Notes: generated from the sequence alone by a model not told the origin. A stretch of DNA of 64,000 nt from Flavobacteriaceae bacterium (GCA_029238215.1 JAQWGN010000015.1:79474-143473); one strand, 5' to 3'; positions 9,344-18,801 are shown, counted from the first letter of the stretch. Translations and numbers: made by a program.

Positions 9344-10171
9344 ATGATGATTAAACAGTGGTTATGGTTGGTTGCACTTGTTTGCACAAATCCGCTTTTT
9401 GCTCAAGAAGTTTTAGGAAGTGCTGTTGATCAAGAAGCTCAAAACGAGCCGATCCGCGAGTCTTTTCAGGGAGGAGAATGGTTCAAATTTCGGATACACT
9501 ATGGTATTTTTAATGCAAGCTATGCCACTATTGCCGTCGATGAAGAAATTTGGGAAGGTAAACCTGTTTATCACGCAAAAGGAATTGGACGAACCACAGG
9601 ATTAGCTCGATGGTTTTTTAAAGTAGACGATTTTTACGACTCATACTTTACAAAAGACACGATTAGCCCGTTAAATTTTATTCGAAATATTAACGAAGGA
9701 GGCTATAAAAAACACGTCATCATTCGCTTTGACCATGAAAATTCTCAAGCCAATGTTAACGACTTGCTAAAAAAGAAGAAGGGGACATTTAGCACAGCAC
9801 CTCAAGTACAAGATCTTATTTCCTGCTTTTATTTTTTACGCAATCAACTGGATGTTTCGTCTATTAACAAAGGGGAATTTATTGTTGTAAACTTGTTTTT
9901 TGATGAATCGAACTATGCGTTTAAGTTTAAATACTTAGGAAAAGAGCAATTAAAAACGAAATTTGGTTATGTTAATACACTTAAATTCCGCCCTTATGTC
10001 CAATCGGGACGGGTTTTTAAAAGTAGCGAAAGCATTACTCTTTGGGTAAGCGATGATCACAATAAAATACCGCTGCGCATGCAAGCTGCGTTACGTGTTG
10101 GAAGTATAACGGCCGACCTAGAAGCATTTAAAGGACTCAAAAACCCATTTGAAATTGTTGTTAAAAATTAA
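9344..10171 (+). CDS. DUF3108 domain-containing exported protein
   Basis: A 275-residue protein with an N-terminal signal peptide (MMIKQWLWLVALV, cleavage likely after PLFAQ). The body matches the DUF3108 family: an early GEWFKFRIHYG strand, a TGLARWFFKVDDFYDSYF block and a C-terminal LWVSDDHNKIPLRM block. The family is predicted to be all-beta and periplasmic or envelope-located; its function is not established. In-frame starts exist at 9317 (TTG) and 9320 (ATG), but 9344 gives the most ordinary signal peptide. The stop overlaps the TTG start of the M23 gene, so the two are probably translated together. Confidence 0.85.
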   Translation: MMIKQWLWLVALVCTNPLFAQEVLGSAVDQEAQNEPIRESFQGGEWFKFRIHYGIFNASYATIAVDEEIWEGKPVYHAKGIGRTTGLARWFFKVDDFYDSYFTKDTISPLNFIRNINEGGYKKHVIIRFDHENSQANVNDLLKKKKGTFSTAPQVQDLISCFYFLRNQLDVSSINKGEFIVVNLFFDESNYAFKFKYLGKEQLKTKFGYVNTLKFRPYVQSGRVFKSSESITLWVSDDHNKIPLRMQAALRVGSITADLEAFKGLKNPFEIVVKN

Positions 10172-11402
10172 TCACATTTTACTGCTTTGCGCAGTATTAG
10201 CGACACTTTCATGTAGTCGCAATAAGGATAAAGCGATTGAAACGATTACCCCTAACCCAGAGCCTGAAGTATTTTCCTTTGGATTTCGACTTAATGACTT
10301 TGAAGTAGTTAGGGATACAGTTCGCAAAGGAGATACCTTTGCAGATATTTTTCTTTCAAAAGGATTTAATTATCAGCAGATTTACGATATCAATAGAAAA
10401 ACAAAGAAGCGTTATAATTTTAGAAAAATCCAACCCAAAAGACCCTATTCATTTTTATTTGCAAAAGATTCTTTAGCAACTCCAGTTGCGTTTGTTTACC
10501 AACCATCCATGCTCGAATATGTGGTGGTACACCTCAAAGACTCCATCTATGCAGAACAAAACATAAAGGAAGTTAAATTACGCACTTTTGAAGCACAAGG
10601 TGTTATTACCAGTTCGTTATCTGAAACCCTAGACGCCCAGCGCCTAAGCCCACTTTTGGCCTATGATTTATCTGATATATACGCTTGGAGTATCGATTTT
10701 TTCCGTTTAGAAAAAGGAGATCGATTCAAAATTGTTTATACCCAAAAATATGTAGATGATTCAATCTATGTTGGGCTAAATCGCATTCACGCTGCGTATT
10801 TTGAACACCGAAAAAATCCCTATTACGCGATTGAATTTGAATCGGATCCTGAAAAGGGTATTACGGAGTTTTTTGATGAAGATGGCAAAAATTTACGAAG
10901 GGCTTTCTTGCAATCACCAGTTCAATTCTCTCGAATTTCTTCTCGCTACAGTAAGCGTCGACGTATTTCGTATTATGGCAAAACAAAGCCGCATTACGGA
11001 ACAGATTTTGCTGCTCCCGTCGGCACTCCAATTCGAGCTACCGCAAGCGGGACTGTTGTGGCCTCAGGGTATACCCGTGGTAACGGAAATTATGTCACGC
11101 TAAGACATAACGGCACCTATAGGACACAATATTTACACATGAAAAAGCGGAAAGTTCGCAAAGGGCAAAATGTTCAGCAAGGCGACTTGATAGGCACTGT
11201 TGGCATGACCGGATATACTTCTGGACCACATGTGTGTTATCGCTTTTGGAAAAACGGCAAACAAGTGGACCCCTTTAGACAAAAATTACCTGAAGCTAAG
11301 CCAATTGCTCCAGCATTAAAAAAACAATATATGGTAGAGATGCAACCACTAAAAGAAGCACTAGACTGTATCGAGTTTCACCTTTCAGAACCAACATCAT
11401 AA
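10149..11402 (+). CDS. M23-family peptidoglycan endopeptidase, lipoprotein
   Basis: Residues 1-22 form a lipoprotein signal with lipobox LSC (cysteine 22), so the enzyme is probably membrane-anchored. A LysM/OapA-like region (DTVRKGDTFADIF) precedes the C-terminal peptidase domain, which has an intact zinc site: HYGTDFAAPVGTP (HxxxD), YLHM and GPHVCYRF (HxH-type). It should cleave peptide crosslinks in peptidoglycan. No ATG lies near the N-terminus; the start must be one of the TTG codons at 10149, 10155 or 10158 inside the end of the DUF3108 gene. pgi follows after 1 bp. Confidence 0.9.
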   Translation: MKLLLKINHILLLCAVLATLSCSRNKDKAIETITPNPEPEVFSFGFRLNDFEVVRDTVRKGDTFADIFLSKGFNYQQIYDINRKTKKRYNFRKIQPKRPYSFLFAKDSLATPVAFVYQPSMLEYVVVHLKDSIYAEQNIKEVKLRTFEAQGVITSSLSETLDAQRLSPLLAYDLSDIYAWSIDFFRLEKGDRFKIVYTQKYVDDSIYVGLNRIHAAYFEHRKNPYYAIEFESDPEKGITEFFDEDGKNLRRAFLQSPVQFSRISSRYSKRRRISYYGKTKPHYGTDFAAPVGTPIRATASGTVVASGYTRGNGNYVTLRHNGTYRTQYLHMKKRKVRKGQNVQQGDLIGTVGMTGYTSGPHVCYRFWKNGKQVDPFRQKLPEAKPIAPALKKQYMVEMQPLKEALDCIEFHLSEPTS

Positions 11403-11403
11403 T

Positions 11404-13035
11404 ATGTCATTTACAAACACAAATCCAACGGCTACAACAAGTTGGAAAAACCTAGAAAAACTCGCTGACAATAGAAGCACTTTACAAGCGTACTTTAATG
11501 CGGATTTAGAACGTGCTTCTGCATTTTCTATTGATTGGAATCAGTTTTTTGTGGATTATTCCAAAACCCATATCGATGCTGAGATTAAAGCAAGCTTGGT
11601 TTCACTTGCCAAGGAAGTAGGTTTAGAAGGTGCACGAGAGGCGTATTTTGGTGGCACAACGATCAATCAAACTGAAGGCCGTGCGGTGCTTCATACAGCT
11701 TTACGAGCAAAGAAAGATGCGGATATTCGCGTGGATGGGGCCAATGTTGTACCAGGAGTTTATGCTGTACGAAAAAAGATTCGTGCGTTTAGCGAGTCAA
11801 TTATTGACGGTACTAAAAAAAGTAGTTCGGGACAGGCATTTACCGATGTAGTAAATATTGGAATCGGAGGGTCTGATTTGGGCCCCGCCATGATTACCGA
11901 AGCGCTAGGATATTATAAAAACCATCTTAATGTTCACTTTATTTCGAATGTAGACGGGGATCATGTGATGGAAGTCCTAAAAAAAGTGAACCCTAAGACC
12001 ACACTATTCGTGGTTGTCTCCAAAACCTTTAGCACACAAGAGACATTGACCAATGCTACTACTGCCAAGCAGTGGCTGGTGAATGAATTAGGAGCGGCTG
12101 CTGTGGGAGATCATTTCGTAGCAGTGTCTACCAATCTTTCGGCTATTGAAGCTTTTGGCATTCAAGCTGAAAATGTATTTTCTATGAATGATTGGGTGGG
12201 AGGACGGTTTTCGTTGTGGAGCGCTGTTGGACTCTCGATTGCACTTGCTGTTGGCCCGGATAATTTTGAAGCATTGCTTGAAGGCGCCAACAATATGGAT
12301 GAACATTTTGCAACTACTCCGTTAGAGAACAACATCCCTGTAATGTTAGCCCTAATTACTGTGTGGTACAACAACTTTTTGGATGCACAATCCGAAGCAA
12401 TAATTCCATATTCGCAATACCTGCATCGCCTTCCGGCCTATTTGCAGCAAGGGATTATGGAAAGTAATGGAAAATCGGTTGACCGAGATGGCATACCGGT
12501 TACCTACGATACAGGGAATATTATTTGGGGCGAACCAGGGACCAACTCTCAACATGCATTTTTTCAGCTCATGCACCAAGGGACCAAATTGATACCAGCT
12601 CATTTTATTGGATTTACGAATCCGCTTCATGGAAACCAAGACCACCACGACAAGTTGATGGCCAATTTTTTTGCACAAACCGAAGCCTTGATGCAAGGTA
12701 AAACTGAGGCACAGGTTCGTGAAGAATTGGAAAAAAAGGGAATTACAGGACAAGCGTTAGAAAAATTAGTTCCGTTTAAAATATTTCATGGAGATAATCC
12801 CACCACAACACTTCTTATTGAGAAATTAACCCCCAAAACATTAGGAGCACTTGTTGCTATGTATGAGCACAAGATTTTTGTTGAAGGTGTGGTATGGAAT
12901 ATTTACAGCTATGATCAATGGGGCGTAGAACTTGGAAAACAATTGGCCAATGTGATTCTTAAGGAGTTTTCTTCTAAGGAAGAAGTTTCCCATGATGCAT
13001 CAACAGCACAATTACTTGCACGATACAAACGCTAG
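11404..13035 (+). CDS. pgi: Glucose-6-phosphate isomerase
   Basis: Interconverts glucose-6-phosphate and fructose-6-phosphate. The 543-residue length is normal. Family signatures include NIGIGGSDLGPAM, VVVSKTFSTQET, the GNQDHHDKLMANFF stretch and the C-terminal FDQWGVELGK-type motif, here SYDQWGVELGKQLA. It starts 1 bp after the M23 gene stop, so it probably ends the envelope operon even though its function is central carbon metabolism. Its stop is 11 bp from the convergent recJ stop, with no room for a hairpin terminator. Confidence 0.97.
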   Translation: MSFTNTNPTATTSWKNLEKLADNRSTLQAYFNADLERASAFSIDWNQFFVDYSKTHIDAEIKASLVSLAKEVGLEGAREAYFGGTTINQTEGRAVLHTALRAKKDADIRVDGANVVPGVYAVRKKIRAFSESIIDGTKKSSSGQAFTDVVNIGIGGSDLGPAMITEALGYYKNHLNVHFISNVDGDHVMEVLKKVNPKTTLFVVVSKTFSTQETLTNATTAKQWLVNELGAAAVGDHFVAVSTNLSAIEAFGIQAENVFSMNDWVGGRFSLWSAVGLSIALAVGPDNFEALLEGANNMDEHFATTPLENNIPVMLALITVWYNNFLDAQSEAIIPYSQYLHRLPAYLQQGIMESNGKSVDRDGIPVTYDTGNIIWGEPGTNSQHAFFQLMHQGTKLIPAHFIGFTNPLHGNQDHHDKLMANFFAQTEALMQGKTEAQVREELEKKGITGQALEKLVPFKIFHGDNPTTTLLIEKLTPKTLGALVAMYEHKIFVEGVVWNIYSYDQWGVELGKQLANVILKEFSSKEEVSHDASTAQLLARYKR

Positions 13036-13046
13036 TGGCTTTTAGT

Positions 13047-14735
13047 TTATTGAATATCCTTTATTCGAAGCTGTAACGAAACATTCCCCTGCCAGGTATT
13101 TTCTTCCAAAGCGAATGCAACCTGCAAGGGGCTCCCTGATTTCAGTAAATGGATAGAACTTCCAAGGCCAAATCCAATAGCGTCTATAGCATTGCTCTTC
13201 CCTTGACTAAGTCGTGCTTTTAGGTGCGTTTTATCGTTGCCTATTAATTTTGCAGAACCACGATCTGTAATCCCTTTAGCGAAAAATACGGGACTTCTGT
13301 TTTCCGGTCCAAAAGGCTCCATTTGCTTAAGCAGCCGTAATAATTTGGGCGATATTGCGTCGAATGAAAGCGCTGCATCAACATCTAAGACACGCTCTTT
13401 TTGCTCAGGCATTATAGTCTTTTTCACTTCAGCGTCAAATGCTTTTTTAAACGCCTCGTATTCATTTTCTTTTAGTGTAACCCCAGCAGCATATTTGTGC
13501 CCACCAAATTGAATAATATGTGCACTACAGGCTTCAATGGCCTTATACACATCAAATCCATGAACTGAGCGAGCAGATGCCGCTAGGACCCCTTCGCTTG
13601 CGCGCGTAAAAACAAGTGTAGGTCTGTAATATGTTTCAATAAGCCTTGAAGCAACGATGCCAATAACTCCTTTGTGCCAGTGCGAGGCATAGACAACAGT
13701 TGTCACACGGTTATGCTCATTATTTTCCTCAATTTGCGTTAAAGCTTCTTGCGTAATTTCTTGTTCTACCGTTCGGCGAGATGTGTTAAAGATCTCAATT
13801 TCTTTTGCCATATGTTGTGCCAAATCCTCCGTGGGAGCCAACATCAATTCTACGGCATAAAGCCCGTGCTTCATGCGCCCTGCGGCATTAATTCTGGGCG
13901 CAATACCAAAGACCACATCTGAAATGAGTTGTTCGCTAGGCTTATCTCGCATGAGGGCTTTTAGCCCCGGTCTCGCATTTTCATTGAGCCGTTGAAGCCC
14001 CAAAAATGCTAAGGCTCTATTTTCATTCGTGATGGGCACAATGTCTGCTGCTATTGCTACAGCAACAAAATCCAAATATTCAATCAATAAATTCTTACCT
14101 CCTCCTTGCTGCGCAATAATCCCTTGTATTAACTTAAACCCAACACCACACCCACAAAGCTCTTTGTAAGGATATTTGCAAACGCTACGTTTGGGATCCA
14201 AAACTGCAAAAGCTTCTGGCAGGATTTTTCCTGGCGTATGGTGATCACAAACAATGACATCTATTCCTAAGGATTTTGCGTAGGCAATTTGTTCGATGGC
14301 TTTAATTCCACAGTCTAAGGCGATCATACAGCGAATGTTCTGCTTGTGGGCAGCATCAATTCCCTGTATTGAAAGACCGTATCCTTCTGCATATCGATCC
14401 GGAATATATGGCGTAGCATCAACATTCTGACTACGTAAAAAATGGGTAAGCATACTTACTGAAGTGGTTCCATCTACGTCATAATCGCCATAGACCATAA
14501 TGGGCTCTTTTTGATTTATAGCTAGTTGAACCCGACCTACGGCTTTTGCCATGTCTTGCATTAAGAAAGGGTCGTGAAGTTGCTCCCAATTTGGTCTAAA
14601 AAAAGCTTTGGCTTCCTCAAATGTTGAGATGCCACGTTGTACTAATAATACAGCAACAACCTTAGAAACACCGAGGCATTCCATGAGATGCTCAACACGT
14701 TCATTTTCTGGAGTTGTTTTTATTTTCCAACGCAT
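13047..14735 (-). CDS. recJ: Single-stranded-DNA-specific exonuclease RecJ
   Basis: 5'-3' exonuclease acting on single-stranded DNA in recombination and repair. The 562-residue protein has the DHH phosphoesterase motifs: YGDYDVDGTTS, ALDCGIKA and VCDHHTPG, then GCGVGFKL and INAAGRM, followed by the DHHA1 domain with GGHKYAAGVTL. ATG at 14735 (MRWKIKTTP) is preferred over an upstream start at 14762, which would overlap rsmI. It begins 1 bp after the rsmI stop, so the two are likely cotranscribed. Confidence 0.95.
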   Translation of the reverse strand: MRWKIKTTPENERVEHLMECLGVSKVVAVLLVQRGISTFEEAKAFFRPNWEQLHDPFLMQDMAKAVGRVQLAINQKEPIMVYGDYDVDGTTSVSMLTHFLRSQNVDATPYIPDRYAEGYGLSIQGIDAAHKQNIRCMIALDCGIKAIEQIAYAKSLGIDVIVCDHHTPGKILPEAFAVLDPKRSVCKYPYKELCGCGVGFKLIQGIIAQQGGGKNLLIEYLDFVAVAIAADIVPITNENRALAFLGLQRLNENARPGLKALMRDKPSEQLISDVVFGIAPRINAAGRMKHGLYAVELMLAPTEDLAQHMAKEIEIFNTSRRTVEQEITQEALTQIEENNEHNRVTTVVYASHWHKGVIGIVASRLIETYYRPTLVFTRASEGVLAASARSVHGFDVYKAIEACSAHIIQFGGHKYAAGVTLKENEYEAFKKAFDAEVKKTIMPEQKERVLDVDAALSFDAISPKLLRLLKQMEPFGPENRSPVFFAKGITDRGSAKLIGNDKTHLKARLSQGKSNAIDAIGFGLGSSIHLLKSGSPLQVAFALEENTWQGNVSLQLRIKDIQ

Positions 14736-14736
14736 A

Positions 14737-15432
14737 TCAAGCCCCTTCAACAATAAGCACAAACTCTCCTTTGGGAGGGTGTTCTGTAAAATGTTCTTTC
14801 AGTGATGCTAGAGATCCGCGCACGGTTTCTTCAAACTTTTTAGTCAGTTCTCTTGAAGCACTTGCTTTCCGTTCTTTTCCAAGGACATCAGCAAGCTGCG
14901 TTAGTGTTTTTACGATTCGGTGTGGAGATTCATAAAAAACCAATGTTCTAGTTTCTTCGGCCAATGCAGTAAGCCTTGTTTGTCGCCCTTTTTTTTGGGG
15001 AAGAAAACCTTCAAAAACAAAGCGTTCTGAGGGTAATCCGCTAAGCGTAAGCGCTGGTATAAGCGCCGTAGCTCCAGGAAGCGCATGAACGGGAATTCGT
15101 TGTTCTAAGCAACTACGAACCAATAAAAAACCAGGGTCTGAAATTCCAGGGCTTCCTGCATCAGAAATTAAAGCGATTTTTTTCCCCTGAGAAAGTTCAA
15201 GAGTAATTGTTGATACCGCTTTATGTTCATTATGCATATGATACGAACGCATTGGGGAACTAATATCATAATGTTTTAGAAGTTTCCCAGAAGTACGGGT
15301 GTCTTCTGCTAAGATTAAATCAGCCGAACGAAGAACATCTAAGGCTCTAAGCGTGATATCAGCTAGATTTCCAATAGGCGTAGGCACGAGCCACAATCCC
15401 CAATCGTCTGTATGTTCTATTTGGTTTTCCAA
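14737..15432 (-). CDS. rsmI: 16S rRNA (cytidine(1402)-2'-O)-methyltransferase
   Basis: Methylates the 2'-OH of C1402 in the ribosomal decoding centre. The 231-residue protein has the tetrapyrrole-methylase fold signature LVPTPIGNLADITLRAL near the N-terminus, LAEDTRTSGKLLKHY, SDAGSPGISDPG and FVFEGFLPQKKGRQ. It lacks the extra C-terminal domain of the E. coli enzyme, as is common in Bacteroidota. It is placed between a small hypothetical gene and recJ on the same strand, with 16 bp and 1 bp spacing. Confidence 0.95.
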   Translation of the reverse strand: MENQIEHTDDWGLWLVPTPIGNLADITLRALDVLRSADLILAEDTRTSGKLLKHYDISSPMRSYHMHNEHKAVSTITLELSQGKKIALISDAGSPGISDPGFLLVRSCLEQRIPVHALPGATALIPALTLSGLPSERFVFEGFLPQKKGRQTRLTALAEETRTLVFYESPHRIVKTLTQLADVLGKERKASASRELTKKFEETVRGSLASLKEHFTEHPPKGEFVLIVEGA

Positions 15433-15448
15433 TGGCTTATGATAAAAC

Positions 15449-15895
15449 TTATGCCTTGTATAGGCTATTTATATAATCAATAAAAGCACGCACTTCTTTT
15501 TCTTTTTCACTCCAATCATAATCAGGTTGCACCTGCTTCTTGATAAAGAGCTGTGCTTCTTCTGCATTTTCTTTGGAGTTTAGCATAGACATAATACGCT
15601 GATAGTCTGTATTATTCCCCTCAAAAAGACTGTCAACAAACACATCTTCAACAGTTTTGAATTCCGCTTCTACTACAGGTTCTTGTAACGCTTGTTCCAA
15701 TGCTGTAGGTGCTGGTTTTATTTCATTCACAGGAGGGCTTATGTTTGTCTCTTTAGGAGCGAGGAGGGCAATAATTTCTTGAGCTTTTTGATGGATTTCC
15801 TCATCGCTTATTCTATTACGCTTACGTAAAATTTCGTGCGCTAAACTCATCAAAGCAGCTTCAGAGGTTTTTTGAATAACTTTTTTTTCCATCAT
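15449..15895 (-). CDS. Conserved hypothetical protein, acidic, 148 aa
   Basis: I do not recognise a named family. The protein is soluble, without signal peptide or membrane segment. Residues 1-45 (MEKKVIQKTSEAALMSLAHEILRKRNRISDEEIHQKA) form a basic helical part; a Pro/Glu-rich linker follows near 50-75, and the C-terminal half is acidic and helical, ending KEVRAFIDYINSLYKA. ATG codons at 15895 and 15892 are both possible. It is the first gene of the rsmI-recJ unit and is divergent from tdk with 75 bp between starts. Confidence 0.75.
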   Translation of the reverse strand: MMEKKVIQKTSEAALMSLAHEILRKRNRISDEEIHQKAQEIIALLAPKETNISPPVNEIKPAPTALEQALQEPVVEAEFKTVEDVFVDSLFEGNNTDYQRIMSMLNSKENAEEAQLFIKKQVQPDYDWSEKEKEVRAFIDYINSLYKA

Positions 15896-15917
15896 AATTT
15901 TTGCTGTCTAAATTTAA

Positions 15918-15925
15918 TACTTTTG
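15918..15925 (+). promoter_or_regulatory. Likely -7 promoter element of tdk
   Basis: TACTTTTG is an exact TAnnTTTG match in the divergent gap, 45 bp before the tdk ATG. The nearest TTG (15901-15903) is only 14 bp upstream, shorter than the usual 17-23. Confidence 0.4.
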
Positions 15926-15970
15926 AATGGTTTGTGCATAGAAAAGCGCAACAAGTATAAAACAACAACA

Positions 15971-16612
15971 ATGTTTCTTGAAAACACACCACATCAAAAG
16001 GAATCGTTTGGCTGGATTGAAGTCATAACAGGCTCTATGTTTTCGGGTAAAACAGAAGAACTTATACGTCGATTAAAACGGGCAACCTTTGCCAAGCAAA
16101 ACGTTACTATATTCAAACCCGAGATTGACAGCCGTTACGATCAAAATAAGGTAGTATCACACGATGCTAACGAAATTATGTCAACAGCAGTACCCGCAGC
16201 TACAAATATTCGCCTTTTGGCAGATAATTGTGATGTGGTAGGTATTGATGAAGCACAATTTTTTGACGACGAAATTGTTCGGGTATGTAATGATTTGGCA
16301 AATCGAGGGATTCGTGTTATTGTAGCGGGACTTGATATGGATTTTAAAGGAAATCCATTTGGTCCTATGCCACAGCTTATGGCAATTGCAGAGCACGTTA
16401 CTAAAGTACATGCTATTTGCACCCGGACAGGACAGCTTGCGAACAATAGCTTTAGAAAAAACGAGAATGAACGCTTGGTTATGTTAGGAGAAACAGAAGA
16501 ATATGAGCCGCTTAGTCGCGCAGCTTTTTACAAGGCGATGCTAAGTGAGAAGGTTCGTAAAATGGATGTAATCGTTGAAGAAATACACCCTAATAAAAGT
16601 AAAAAGGCCTGA
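15971..16612 (+). CDS. tdk: Thymidine kinase
   Basis: Phosphorylates thymidine in nucleotide salvage. The 213-residue protein has a P-loop GSMFSGKT at residues 21-28, the Walker B-like DEAQFFDD and the substrate loop GLDMDFKGNPFGPM. The usual lasso zinc ligands are mostly gone: the first CxxC reads CTRT and the distal cysteine pair region reads EYEPLSRAAFYKAM. I recall the same substitutions in other flavobacterial enzymes, so this looks lineage-wide and not a defect. ATG 15971 is chosen over an upstream in-frame ATG at 15872 that would overlap the divergent gene and add unrelated residues. alr follows after 5 bp. Confidence 0.95.
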   Translation: MFLENTPHQKESFGWIEVITGSMFSGKTEELIRRLKRATFAKQNVTIFKPEIDSRYDQNKVVSHDANEIMSTAVPAATNIRLLADNCDVVGIDEAQFFDDEIVRVCNDLANRGIRVIVAGLDMDFKGNPFGPMPQLMAIAEHVTKVHAICTRTGQLANNSFRKNENERLVMLGETEEYEPLSRAAFYKAMLSEKVRKMDVIVEEIHPNKSKKA

Positions 16613-16617
16613 GTCTT

Positions 16618-17718
16618 ATGAGTGAAACCTTACTTGAAATACACCTTCCTCATTTAAAGCATAATTATCATTTCCTGAAAAATCGCTTAACACCAACCAC
16701 AAAACTTTTGGCTGTAGTTAAAGCCTTTGGATATGGAAGCGATGCTGTTGCAGTTGCCAAATGTCTTGCTCAAGAAGGAGTTGATTATTTTGGGGTTGCT
16801 TATGTAAATGAAGGGATACACCTTCGTAAAGCAGGAATTACTAAACCCATTTTAGTCTTACATCCACAGCGTATTAATTTGCAAAAACTAATAGCACACG
16901 ATTTAGAGCCAAGTATATATAGTCAAAGATTGTTCGAGGCTTTTTTAGCGGAATTAAAACAAGCTGGTAAAAAGAATTACCCCATTCACTTAAAGTTTAA
17001 TACAGGCTTAAATAGGTTAGGCTTAAATCCAGATGAGTGTTTATCCATCTTAACCCAATTGGAAAACAGCAAAGAACACATGCGTTTGCAAGGAGTGTTT
17101 TCGCATTTGGCGGCATCAGACGATTTGACAGAAGACCCTTTTACTACTTCACAGTTAAATACGTTTAAGCGGGTTGTTGACTTGGTAAAGCCGAAACACC
17201 CCAATGCTATTGTACATACACTTAACACATCAGGGGTAATTCATTATCCACATGCGCAATATGATATGGTTCGTACAGGGATAAGTCTCTATGGCTATGG
17301 AAACGCAGCTGAAGTAGATGCTCAATTAAAACCGGTACTAAGACTTACAACTATAATTTCTCAAATACACCACCTTGAAGCTGGAGATTCGCTGGGATAC
17401 AACCGTGGGTTTATTGCAGAAAAATCCACACAAACAGCTACGTTACCGCTAGGGCATGCCGATGGAATTGGCCGTATATATGGAAACGGGAATGGCTTTG
17501 TATTCATTCATGGAAAAAAAGCACCTATTCTAGGTAATGTGTGTATGGATATGATTATGGTAGATGTTACTAACATCGATTGTGAAGAAGGAGATGAGGT
17601 GCTTGTCATTGGTCCAAATGCTACAGCTGAGAACTTGGCGAACTCCGCAGGAACCATTTCTTATGAACTTATTACGGGGCTTTCACAACGAATCCAACGT
17701 CGTATAATTACAGAATAG
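16618..17718 (+). CDS. alr: Alanine racemase
   Basis: PLP-dependent conversion of L-alanine to D-alanine for peptidoglycan. The 366-residue protein has the PLP lysine in VVKAFGYGSDA (Lys35) and the catalytic tyrosine in the SLGYNRGF segment; VCMDMIMVDVT marks the C-terminal beta domain. It is placed 5 bp after tdk and 95 bp before asd. The sequence is a stand-alone racemase, without the MurF fusion seen in some Bacteroidota. Confidence 0.95.
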   Translation: MSETLLEIHLPHLKHNYHFLKNRLTPTTKLLAVVKAFGYGSDAVAVAKCLAQEGVDYFGVAYVNEGIHLRKAGITKPILVLHPQRINLQKLIAHDLEPSIYSQRLFEAFLAELKQAGKKNYPIHLKFNTGLNRLGLNPDECLSILTQLENSKEHMRLQGVFSHLAASDDLTEDPFTTSQLNTFKRVVDLVKPKHPNAIVHTLNTSGVIHYPHAQYDMVRTGISLYGYGNAAEVDAQLKPVLRLTTIISQIHHLEAGDSLGYNRGFIAEKSTQTATLPLGHADGIGRIYGNGNGFVFIHGKKAPILGNVCMDMIMVDVTNIDCEEGDEVLVIGPNATAENLANSAGTISYELITGLSQRIQRRIITE

Positions 17719-17767
17719 TTATAAATATAACAATTTGTTAATTTTTTGATAAAGCCTTTATTCTATG

Positions 17768-17797
17768 TTGGTTTAAATGACTTATGCCGTACATTCG
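17768..17797 (+). promoter_or_regulatory. Promoter of asd
   Basis: TTG at 17768-17770, a 19-bp spacer, then TACATTCG at 17790-17797 (one mismatch to TAnnTTTG). The spacing fits the flavobacterial -33/-7 promoter and the box ends 16 bp before the asd ATG. Confidence 0.5.
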
Positions 17798-17813
17798 CAG
17801 CAAAATTTAAATT

Positions 17814-18800
17814 ATGCGTGTAGCTGTAGTTGGTGCAACCGGAATGGTTGGTGAAGTAATGTTACAAGTTTTGGCCGAGCGTCAGTTTCCTATTAGTGAA
17901 TTAATTCCCGTAGCGTCGGCACGCTCAGTTGGAAAAAAATTAGACTACAACGGAAATACGTATACGGTTGTTGGCTTAGAGGACGCCGTCAGCATGAAGC
18001 CTGATGTAGCGTTGTTTTCCGCTGGCGGAGAGACTTCTTTAACTTGGGCTCCTAAGTTTGCAGAAGTAGGCTGTACAGTTATTGATAATTCTTCGGCTTG
18101 GCGAATGCATCCAGACCATAAACTAATTGTCCCTGAAATTAATGCAAACGAGCTTACGGCTGAAGATAAAATTATCGCAAACCCAAATTGCTCTACCATT
18201 CAAATGGTAATGGCACTGGCACCAATTCACAAAGCTTTTGGAATTGAGCGGGTTGTTGTTTCTACCTATCAATCTATCACAGGAACGGGTGTTAAAGCTG
18301 TCCAACAACTTGAAAATGAATACAAGGGTATCAAAGGGGATAAGGCTTATCCGCATGCGATTCATCGAAACGCATTGCCTCATTGTGATGTGTTTTTAGA
18401 CAATGATTACACCAAAGAGGAAATGAAACTGGTTAACGAAACACATAAAATATTAGATCCTAATATCCGTGTTACAGCCACAGCAGTACGAATTCCAGTA
18501 GTTGGGGGACACAGTGAGGCGATTAACCTTACGCTTACTAAGCCTGTAAATGTTGATGAAGTTCGTAGATTACTATCTGCATCACCAGGTGTAGTAGTAC
18601 AAGATAATTTAGAGGCCAACGACTATCCGATGCCTCTAGCCGCTCACGGAAAGGACGAAGTTTTTGTAGGTCGTATCCGAAAAGATAATTCTCAAGAAAA
18701 TGGACTCAACCTTTGGATTGTAGCAGACAACCTCCGCAAAGGAGCTGCTACAAATACGGTTCAAATTGCAGAATATTTAGCTGCAGAAAACTTGATATAG
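17814..18800 (+). CDS. asd: Aspartate-semialdehyde dehydrogenase
   Basis: NADPH-dependent reduction of aspartyl phosphate, feeding lysine/diaminopimelate, threonine and methionine synthesis. The 328-residue protein has the N-terminal nucleotide-binding loop VVGATGMVGEV, the catalytic cysteine Cys126 in NPNCSTIQM and the active-site histidine in VVGGHSEAINL. It is a single-gene unit with its own promoter-like element; its stop is one base from the convergent accC stop. Confidence 0.96.
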   Translation: MRVAVVGATGMVGEVMLQVLAERQFPISELIPVASARSVGKKLDYNGNTYTVVGLEDAVSMKPDVALFSAGGETSLTWAPKFAEVGCTVIDNSSAWRMHPDHKLIVPEINANELTAEDKIIANPNCSTIQMVMALAPIHKAFGIERVVVSTYQSITGTGVKAVQQLENEYKGIKGDKAYPHAIHRNALPHCDVFLDNDYTKEEMKLVNETHKILDPNIRVTATAVRIPVVGGHSEAINLTLTKPVNVDEVRRLLSASPGVVVQDNLEANDYPMPLAAHGKDEVFVGRIRKDNSQENGLNLWIVADNLRKGAATNTVQIAEYLAAENLI

Positions 18801-18801
18801 C

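Noticed and set aside
12352..12753. 133-codon ORF antisense to pgi
   Set aside because: It lies wholly within the well-conserved pgi gene, and its product has no recognisable family or sensible domain.
17719..17745. Terminator after alr
   Set aside because: AACAA-T-TTGTT followed by T is only a 5-bp AT stem, too weak to call.
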